Assembly (NCBI GenBank): GCA_013396915.1 | Contig: VWZL01002213.1 | Location: forward strand, 453,348-517,347 | DNA: 64,000 nucleotides | Reading direction: 5' to 3' | Source of the DNA: Stercorarius parasiticus | Taxonomy: Eukaryota; Chordata; Aves; Charadriiformes; Stercorariidae | Part shown: piece by piece, positions 56,001 to 64,000 of the stretch | How positions within the stretch are numbered: the first letter of the stretch is position 1 | Layout: each line of letters starts with the position of its first letter | The notes under the pieces: generated by a model | Told to the model about the DNA's origin: nothing | Databases searched by the model: none | Seen by the model: only the letters and a program-made list of their open reading frames with translations | Position numbers and translations under genes: made by a program

Positions 56001-59000
56001 ATTAGGGGCTGCGATGTTTGAGTAAGCACACTTGCCATTTCCCTTTACTCCACCCCTTCCCAAAAATTACTTTCAAGGTTTAGGCACCTTGGCAGAGTAG
56101 TATATGAAGATGCAAGGGTTGCACAGACTTTATGTCATTGATAAATATGAACGTTAGACTCCGGTATTATCAATTTGGCATGTTTCATCATAATTTAAAA
56201 TTTCTTTAACGGACAAAACAAGACCATTAGAGGGAACAGATATTTAGCATCGTTTCTTTGTTTTAATGTTCTGCGGGGGGTTGTATTGTGTTCTTTATGT
56301 TCACTGTTCTAAATTGCAGCTGTCAGTTTTCATGCCTTTTGTGTAAGACATCTCATTGCCGTCGTAAGCAATATAGGTGAAATAAGGCGTAGATGCTTTT
56401 TGGGGAACTTTTATGTTCAGTTGTAGGACCAACTTTCTTCTAAATGAAGACTTTCTATTATGTTGAAAAGATTCTGACTTTAATATTAGAAATTTTTAAA
56501 ATTTTCTTTTGACATTTATCTGGAGCATATTTAAAAATAGCCTTCTAAGGACTGGTTGTTTCGGTTGTGCTAGTCTATCAAAGTCAGCAGTCATTTGCTA
56601 TTTACTTTCAGTAGGGAAACTGAAAGTATGCAATGTTTACTTGAACTTCCTCCTGTATTATTAGTATTGCTCCTTTTTCCTCATGAGGTTTTTGCTTTAA
56701 CTATCAAACTGTTTTTCAGTTTATCTACTGGCACATAATTTGTAGGCCCAAGTAACATGTGTTTAGAAAAAAGATTGTGAAGGGTAGTATTTATTTTCTT
56801 GGTTTACAATTATAATTAACCTCTTTCAAAAGAGTCTTTGGTAAGGTGTTAACTGTCTGAAAAAAGAGACGTGGAAATTGCACCTGCCATTGGAGTATAT
56901 TCAGGAGAAAAGGTTTGTAAGCCCATAGCGTGTGACAGTCAGGTTGGACACAGAATTGAGATCTCCCAAATGCCAGTGTCTTCTGCAGTGGCTCCTGTTA
57001 GTGTTTGTTATAGGCTTCAGTTAGTGTTCTAGCATGCTGCTTTCTTAGTGTGTGACCCACGATCACACCATCAAATGCAGTGTAATACCCTTTTAGTATT
57101 TGGTTTAGCCCATATTGTTACTGCTTAGTCCTTGTCCCATATAATTTATGCTTTTTGATTTTTAACGGTAAAGGAATATTAATTTTTATAAAAGACAGTT
57201 CAAGTAGTGACACATTCTTCTTGTCCAGAAGTGTTGTTGCTCTGCCAACCTGATGCAATATTAATGAGAAAAGGCAACAGGATAATCTATTATTTGCATG
57301 CAGCTTTAAATCTGCATGACAGTTTACCAAAACAGATCTGACAAAGAACAAAGAGTCTGCCTTAAAGAACTTAAGATCTAAAAAACTCTAGTCAAGTTTA
57401 ACAAGTGTCTTTTGCTTCTTATTGCCAATAGGTTTCAAGAGAAAAAAAATTCAGAGAGGGGAGAGTGTACAGTAATTAGAGGTGTACTAAATATGGTGGA
57501 ATTAGACTGGATAAAAGTATTAAAGCTGGATAAAACTATTAAACCTGGCAGTTTGGAGAGAAGGTTATGTAGAAGTGAGACGTATTAATGCATGATCATC
57601 AGACAACATCAGACATATGAATAGACCACTAATTATTGAGACTAAGGTAGAAACATAGAACAAAATATTAAACCTTCACAAGTCTAATTTACGAATCCTG
57701 TTTCCTGTTCACTTCTCTTCGAGGAATAACCCTGGTCTCCAGCACACTCAATTTTACTACACATAGCTTGGTGATGCTTTGTGAATTCAAACACAATCCT
57801 CTTTGCATTTTCATTGTTCCTGTCTGTCCTTTAACTACCTATTTAAAAAAAATAAATCCAGTCCAGCTTTTTTTCCCAAGAAAGCAAACACAGCACTTAG
57901 TTTGTGACTACTGCTCATCACTATTTGTACTGTGCATGCAATAATGGAAGGAGTGGGGGGTTTTAGTCAGAAAGAGCAGCATAGAGCCACATAAACGGCA
58001 TAAAATTAAATCAGCGATATGGGCTATGTAAGTTTCTTCAGAGGTCTTAAAACTAATGTATTGTCCCCTACTTATTCCACAGTATTGTAACTCAATGGAG
58101 AATTTATTCAAATGTGGCCTTTAAAGAGGCACACAAATGTAAAAGTCATGAGGGAAACATCTCAGTTATTTGAAATAGAATAAAGAGCGCTGCACTTTTG
58201 AGATATCTTACATTCCACAACAATAAGTGTATGAAAGTTCTGGGGGATGTTGGTGTATTACCTAAGAAGATTGGTACTGTGGTCTTTGTCACTGTGGCAC
58301 TGCTATAATCTTCTTGTCCGGACTAGACAGAAAGGCTGACAACGTGACGGAAACTAGAATAAAACTATTCTCCAGTGCCAAAAAGCATGGGGACTCCAGA
58401 AGGGATCTTGAGATACTGTGTTCTGTAAAGATAGCATGTTTTTTAAGGCAAATTTTCTTTTTAACTGAAAGCTGTTATCGGTCATTCAAAAATGATATAT
58501 GATTGTACATTGTATTAAAGCAGCATGCCGGAGTAAAAACTGTTACAATGTTCTGTGATGTTCCTTATCAAGTATAGCCCAAATTTACTGAACATCATAG
58601 AACAAGAGTAAGACAGAGTTCTCTTCTTTTGTGTGTGTGTCATTTGAATAGAAATGAATGTAAACGTCTGAATGTCAACTTCCTTAAATTGAACAGTATC
58701 AAAATTGTAGAATTTTTTAATCTGCTTACATTTTGCAGTACAGCAACAAAAGTCCCTAACTTTCCTGGGAGAGAAAGGGACTATAGCTGTTTTCAAAACC
58801 CGGATATCCCTCTGTAATGTAATTTTTAGAGTTCATTTTGGTTAACACATTAATTTCCTCTTAGAAAAACAAACAAACAGGAAAGAAAAACAAACAACCA
58901 AAAAACAGAAAATTGTTCCCATTCTGTGACTGGGAAGTGATGATAGTGAAATTTGTCTTTATTCATCTAACCCTCTGCTTGTGAGGCTATTTAAGTGACT

Positions 59001-62000
59001 GTTCTTTTCCAGGAAGAGATATTTCTTCTGTGTGCTAAGTGCCATATTGCTTTTAAGGCCAAGCAGCTCATGTTTTCAGAAGAGCTCTATTGTATGTCAA
59101 TTACTATAATCTTCTTTTTAATCATCGTTAATGTTGAGGTTTAGTAAATGGATTGGTGTAACAGTTTCTACCCTAGAGATTGCACTTTCTTCTTAATGTT
59201 TCTATTTCATCCACTCTTGAGAACTTTCCCTGCATTATGCTGGTACTGTTCCAAGGGGAGTTCATATAGTTACAGCAGACCAGCTTCCTTAGAGCAGAAG
59301 GGGTTTTTTACATTCACTGGCCTTTACACCTTTCACAAAGGTAGACAATACCAGACTACACAGCTGACATTAATTATGGAATGTGGTGGAGAGTGAAGAC
59401 CCTCCCCACGGAAATATATCACGCCACACTTGAAGTAAAGCAGCTGGTTCTCGCTGAAACACACATTACTCTGGAGGGCTGGCAGACCTGAGCCCCAGAG
59501 CTTGGCTGTAGCAGGTGGGAGAGATGATGAGAGACTGCAACACTCAAGGAAGCCATTCTCCTGCACGCGGATTCTTACTATGTTGGTATGTCATACTAAT
59601 ATACAGTAGCAAAGAAAGTGCAGGAAGATGCCAATGGAAAGGAAGCCAAAGGAGAGGAAATCTCAGCTGCTAAGAGGCACTGCTTTCAGTAAAATTGTTA
59701 TTGAAAGCAATCTTTAGGTATAGTTAACAGTGATATTTTTATCCTTAAATCTTGATATCTGTACATACTGAAATCATAATTTACCCAAAATCTAATAGAA
59801 AAGAAAGTTTGTTGTGGTAAGTAGCAGTCCTTTAGACAATCAAGTTCACTACTGGTGCAAGTGATGTGTCTCTATTGACTTTGACAGAATTTTAGCCACT
59901 CCAGGTGATAAGAAACTTGGCCTTTACTATTTAAAAGTTCAATATCAAAATGATAAATGGAATGGTTAAATTTAATTTTATATTTGGAAAGTGAGAAGTT
60001 GATAACAATGATTTTCCCAGGGTTGACACCAATTGAGTCTAGACTTGATGAAATCACATTCCCAGACATACCGTTGTCAAGCCCAAGGCCTGGATTTAGA
60101 GACATGGCAGGGGTGAAAATGTGCAAGCTATGTGAGGGTGCCAGAGTGGAGATTCAATTTTGCTGAACTCTTAACCGAGGGGAGAGAACATAAAGTATGT
60201 GAGAGCACTGATAGGAAGAATGTTTCTGTCTAAGGGGAAGATTGGTGACCATTAGTGGAGGAGTTACATCACAGTTGTAATTAAAAGCTGAAGAAAGAGT
60301 AAACAGTCATAAAATTCAAGTTTCTATTTAATCTGGGCAACCTGAAAACCCAAAAGAGGGACATTAAAGACACTGGATGTCAGAGAAGCAGAATGAAATA
60401 AAACTGAGGGCAAAATAGTTTAAAACATTTTATAACAGCATATAACTAACCTGTGGAAAACCTTTCGGAAAATATGGTGATTAGAATGCTTAGTAAGAAC
60501 AACAGCAGTAAACATTTATTTTAACATGTGTCCAGTTCAAAACTTACAAAATAAAAATTTAGCTGGAAAGCTTTAGGCTTTCAGTCATAAGCCAGCCTGT
60601 CACTGACAAGGCATTTCCCCTAAGGACTGATTATTGCACATTTATTACTTTATTAGTCATTACTACAGGGTCTGATTTAGCGTGTTGAAACCGAAGAGTT
60701 GGACCTTATACTGACGGTTTAGTCCAGTCAGGCAATTCCCATATTGCGCTATGCTGGCACAGAAAACAGAATCTTCAAAAAACAGTTTCTCACTGGACTG
60801 CAGGCCCAGGATATGTATATTCCACAACCTTTGCTTCCTTATTTGTTCAGTGTGGACAGATACCAAAAGACTTCTGGAACTTTTTGTTGTCTGCCAGTAA
60901 AGAAATGAAAGGCGTAACCCTGCTAAGCATGCTGTGGTTGCTTAGTATCTCGTTAGCCTGTTCAGCATGGAAGGAATCAGTAGAACAAAACCATACTATC
61001 CTCTGTAAAGGAATGGGGCAATGATAAGAGTTATGTGTGCTACTGTGCTGGCGAGGCTCTTCTGTGACATTTGACATTGACCAGCACAGAGCTTCTGGTG
61101 TACTTTTGAGAATACCAGCAGTAGTAGCAAGATCCCTTAAAATCCCAAGTATTTCTGCATGAATGAGTGCAAACTATTGAACTCGGAAGTGAAGTCGTTT
61201 CAGCGAAATTGTGGCTACGTTATTATGCCACTTGACCCCAGCTGCTATTTTCAGCGAGGCTTTTTGTGGGGTAATGTGGCTGCGTGACTTCTGGACTAGT
61301 ATTAGATCACTTCCAGCATTTTAGGACAGCACACAGTGCAAACATGATACTGTACTGCTCGTATGGGTCTGTCCCGAGTGTTCACAACTGTTCATGGGTT
61401 GGACGTAAACAGAAATTTGTGTACAATCCCCTTGAAGATATCCTATTGTGTGTAACTGTTAGCCACTGTTAGTCATACGGCTTTTTCAGGAAGTCAGTGA
61501 AGCCAGATAAATCTGTAGAAACTTGAATGCAGCGTGGACTGAGGAAATTAGCCTCTTCATCGACCTGAGTGGTTATTTGTTGTTTTGTCTTTTTCTCTCT
61601 TTGCCAGAGAGCTGTCTAATGATGTAGGACCAGGGGGACTTTTAGGCTAAAATAAGAATCCAAGATCTCTTTGAAAGTCAAGTGTAATATTAACATCATA
61701 CAGCTGTGGATAATTCTTTAAAATGGGAAAAGAAAATCTTTTCTTGAGGCAAAGCATATTTAATTATTGCTCCCAGAGCCCTCAAGAAGCAGTATGCAAG
61801 GAGAATACCAATACTTGCAATTTGTCAGAAAAAACTGTACTTCCAGAGTATCAGACAAAATCCTGAAGTAGGTACAGTTCAGTATCTTGTTTTGTAGTCT
61901 CTAAGAGAAGTCTAAGAGAGGAGATGAAATTAGGATGGTCACATGTAAAAAGTACAGAGAAAGCCTGCCAGGTGCAGTTATTTAATTTGTCCCTTTATAA

Positions 62001-63656
62001 CAGAACATGAGGACATTCAAAGATAAGAAGCTGTTTGAAAATTGAATTGCAATACCGTTTAAACACGATGAATCACCTAGAGCAGGTTTGTTATAGTTTC
62101 CAATTAGTCTTGTCCTCTAATAATCAAAAAGAGGACACTTAAAGCTAAAAGAGAACAATTGTTAAATCAGGAAGGTAAGAAAGTAGATTACCTAAACAAC
62201 ATTTAATCAATTTGCAGCAATCTCATGTCTGACTACAGGCTATTATTGAAGAAAATAGCTTAGTAATTCTTTAGAAAGATGTCAGAGTGAGAATAGTGAG
62301 TGTTTAAATTAATTGAGATTATGGGAAAAATCTAATTCTGTTAAAACCAAACTGTATTATACAGTTATTTGTGCTGTGAAAGTAGGTTATGTTTTCCTCT
62401 CAGACATCAGCAATAAATACTATTGGAAGCAGGATGCTGGACCAAATAAGTAAGAGACGTGCCGATAACTTCTGCCTTTTCTTGAGCATTGCTTCCAACT
62501 GGGCTTGCTCCAAAGCTTGTTTGTAGTTCTGAGGTTGAATCAGACCCTTCATAGGCTCTCACTGGCTTTGGTTCTGCTTGAGGAGATCTTGCCAACATCT
62601 GAAGCCACCTGCTTGAACCAAAAAGTCCACCTGTAAAAGCAAGTACTACCGAGTTCCTCATGCTTATACTTCAGGTGTGCGTGCTGGCTGTAATTGATTT
62701 GTTCTCAATAATTCATTTAGAATAAATTGGTGAGTAATCTCTGTGCTATCTCTTCGCATCTCTTTCAAATCCAATCTAAGACCCCTGCTCATAGCAGAAA
62801 GGTCAGTACATGGTCATATTAACAGAGAACATTTATAGCTTGTTTTGGTTTTGGGTGGGATTTTTTTGGGTTGGTTTTTTTTTTGAAGTGAGGTTCAGAT
62901 ATAGGTGATTGCACTAAAATGTGCTTAGTTTTTTGCATAGATTCAGACTGCTGTTTGTCAGACAAAATTAACACATGACCTGTTCACATCTATAACCTTT
63001 ATCAGTAGAAACTACCTTCTGCTTGGTCATAATCTTCAGAGAATTTAGGGATGATGGTGATTCAATAAACAAATCCTATCACACCATTGGGTAAACCGCA
63101 TATATTCTTGTGCTTGGAATAGTTATTAAGGGAGATATGTCTGTCTTTCAATTAATTGTTTATAGTAAAAGTAAAATATGTCCAGAACCATAGTTTGCAC
63201 AAGGTTACTGGCAGCCTGACTTCACGTTTAGGCCATTTGTTTTATCTGTGGATCAGGATCTGCATATATTACTCTTGGCTGCAGTTCGCTCTAGAGTCAT
63301 TTTACCATCATCAGAATCCTATCACATACGGTAATCGCTTCATGGAAATCACAAGATCGTTATGCCTTGATCTGAAATACTAAGGAAGAAAACAAATATT
63401 AGAGAAGAATAAACATTGTGTAGGACTGCCTGAAGGATTTGAATTAAGATTAATAGGCACACTGCACGTGACTGGCCACTGACAATAGTTTTATTTGGTT
63501 CACCTAGAAAAAAGAAGAATGGAGAAGAAGAACAGCCAAAGTCCTCTCTCAGTAATCAGTACCGAATTGTTACACCCACATTCCAGTATAATATGGACTA
63601 CAAGAAAGTTGGCAAATGTATTATTATAAACAACAAAAATTTTGAAGACAAAACAG
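46983..63656 (+). CDS. CASP7: CASP7, caspase-7 (first two coding exons, continues past the window)
   Basis: Executioner cysteine protease of apoptosis, made as a dimeric zymogen and activated by initiator caspases. The joined exons 46983-47095 and 63508-63656 give 87 residues in one frame: a short prodomain, the four-lysine exosite at residues 38-41, and the start of the large p20 subunit (GKCIIINNKNF). The catalytic His and Cys and the small subunit lie to the right of the window. The exon junction splits codon 38 (AA then A). CASP3 is excluded because its prodomain and following sequence differ. Coordinates span the 16.4 kb intron. Confidence 0.95.
48000..48075 (+). mobile_element. MIR-type SINE fragment
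   Basis: Reads AAGCAAATCACTTTACTTTC then TCTGTCTCATTTTCTCATTC, matching the MIR core (GGGCAAGTCACTT..CCTCTCTGTGCCTCAGTTTCC). Short and diverged. Confidence 0.65.
51415..51550 (+). mobile_element. MIR-type SINE, nearly full core
   Basis: Resembles the MIR order: an ACTCAGAGGTTTGAACTGAA segment, a GGTTCAGCC segment, then ACTGTGTGCCTTAATCTGTC and CTGTAAATGGATGA near the 3' part. Ancient amniote SINE in the CASP7 intron. Confidence 0.7.
53698..53775 (-). mobile_element. CR1 3'-end fragment
   Basis: AATCATAGAATCACAGAATA followed by GGTTGGAAGGGACCTTTAAA and CATCTAGTCCAACCCCC, the reverse complement of a CR1 3' UTR. Strongly 5'-truncated. Confidence 0.92.
54905..55000 (-). mobile_element. MIR-type SINE fragment, reverse orientation
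   Basis: ACTTTCCCAAAGTTATTCAC then AGCAGAAGCAGGATTCACAC and CAGTTCTCCATCC, the reversed MIR core (ACTTGCCCAAGGTCACAC..GGATT.GAACTCAGGTCTCC). Confidence 0.75.
55320..55550 (-). mobile_element. CR1 3' fragment with end of the ORF2 region
   Basis: Begins AATCATAGAATCGTGGAATG and AAGGGACCTTTAAAGATCAT, then GGGCAACCTGTTCCAGTGCC, the reversed CR1 NRLPRE-type segment. About 230 bp, 5'-truncated, reverse relative to CASP7. Confidence 0.93.
63508..63656 (+). CDS. CASP7: CASP7 coding exon 2: exosite and start of p20
   Basis: 149 nt after a TTCACCTAG acceptor. It completes K38 and gives K39-K41 followed by NGEEEQ, then YQYNMDY-type sequence and GKCIIINNKNF, the first strand of the caspase fold. The lysine patch at 38-41 is the substrate exosite known from human caspase-7. 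The exon ends in one base of a Gly codon before GTAATG. Confidence 0.96.
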
Positions 63657-64000
63657 GTAATGTTCTTCCTTGCTTTCATTCTTGCTTTCATTATTCAATA
63701 AGCATTTGATTTTTAGGACATGGAATTTTAATGAATATATTTATCTTTTTTGAGAAATAGTTGTTCATACAATTTATTCCTGTTCTTTAACACTTATATT
63801 AGAGCGGCTCTTTGCAGCTTCTTTGCAGTATATATTTCAAAGAGCATGTCACCTTGCTCTACCAACTTCAAACTAAAGTTTGAACAAACTAAATCTTTGT
63901 CCCAGAGTTTAAGGCTGTGTTGGTAAAATTTGAACTTTGGCATCTGCAGCCCATGTTACAACTTCTGTGTCCCTGAGCTACAGCTATGAGCTACAAAAGC
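63657..64000. other. Start of the next CASP7 intron
   Basis: Follows the GTAATG donor. No further exon or repeat was recognised before the window ends. Confidence 0.7.

Larger units (their letters stand above)
47096..63507. other. CASP7 intron, 16.4 kb
   Basis: AT-rich, with scattered old SINE and short CR1 fragments listed separately. No other exon, RNA gene or intact element was recognised. An 84-codon minus-strand open frame at 62407-62661 is unexplained (see findings). Confidence 0.7.

Noticed and set aside
58630..58641. GT-dinucleotide run
   Set aside because: Only about six units, too short to be notable.
1..64000. CRISPR arrays, operons, toxin-antitoxin or phage-like systems
   Set aside because: The window is intron-containing vertebrate DNA; no regularly spaced direct repeats or clustered bacterial-type genes were seen.

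Overview
This is vertebrate nuclear DNA, most likely from a bird. It has widely spaced short exons with GT/AG splice sites, a CpG island, and CR1 LINE copies that include the avian-type 3' end with its short ATTCTATG tandem. It also has an avian-looking solo LTR and old MIR-like SINEs. No prokaryotic gene, CRISPR array, rRNA or tRNA was seen.

Layout. Positions 1-38893 (minus strand) hold the 5' portion of NRAP, the nebulin-related anchoring protein of striated muscle. I resolved 30 consecutive coding exons: 29 complete and one cut by the window edge. They encode about the first 1,111 residues: one LIM domain, linker and IB-type nebulin repeats, two full seven-repeat super-repeats and the start of a third. 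Apart from two junctions in the LIM region and its exit, every intron falls between codons and usually at the nebulin SDxxYK boundary. No frameshift or stop was found in the exons read. Positions 38894-44640 are intergenic and contain a decayed PIF/Harbinger transposase. Positions 44640-45350 form a CpG island, the likely CASP7 promoter. A truncated CR1 follows. The first coding exon of CASP7 (plus strand) is at 46983-47095 and the next at 63508-63656, separated by a 16.4 kb intron; the gene leaves the window on the right.

The two genes are divergent (NRAP leftward, CASP7 rightward), the same arrangement as I recall for the human locus. They are not functionally linked: NRAP tethers terminal actin filaments at myotendinous junctions and intercalated discs, while CASP7 is an executioner caspase.

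I found no convincing new multi-gene system. The most interesting items are the Harbinger relic, an antisense CR1 that ends about 13 bp from an NRAP splice donor and would extend the frame if the intron were retained, the fusion of a three-repeat NRAP exon that is split elsewhere in the gene, and a strong minus-strand splice-donor match inside the CASP7 CpG island.
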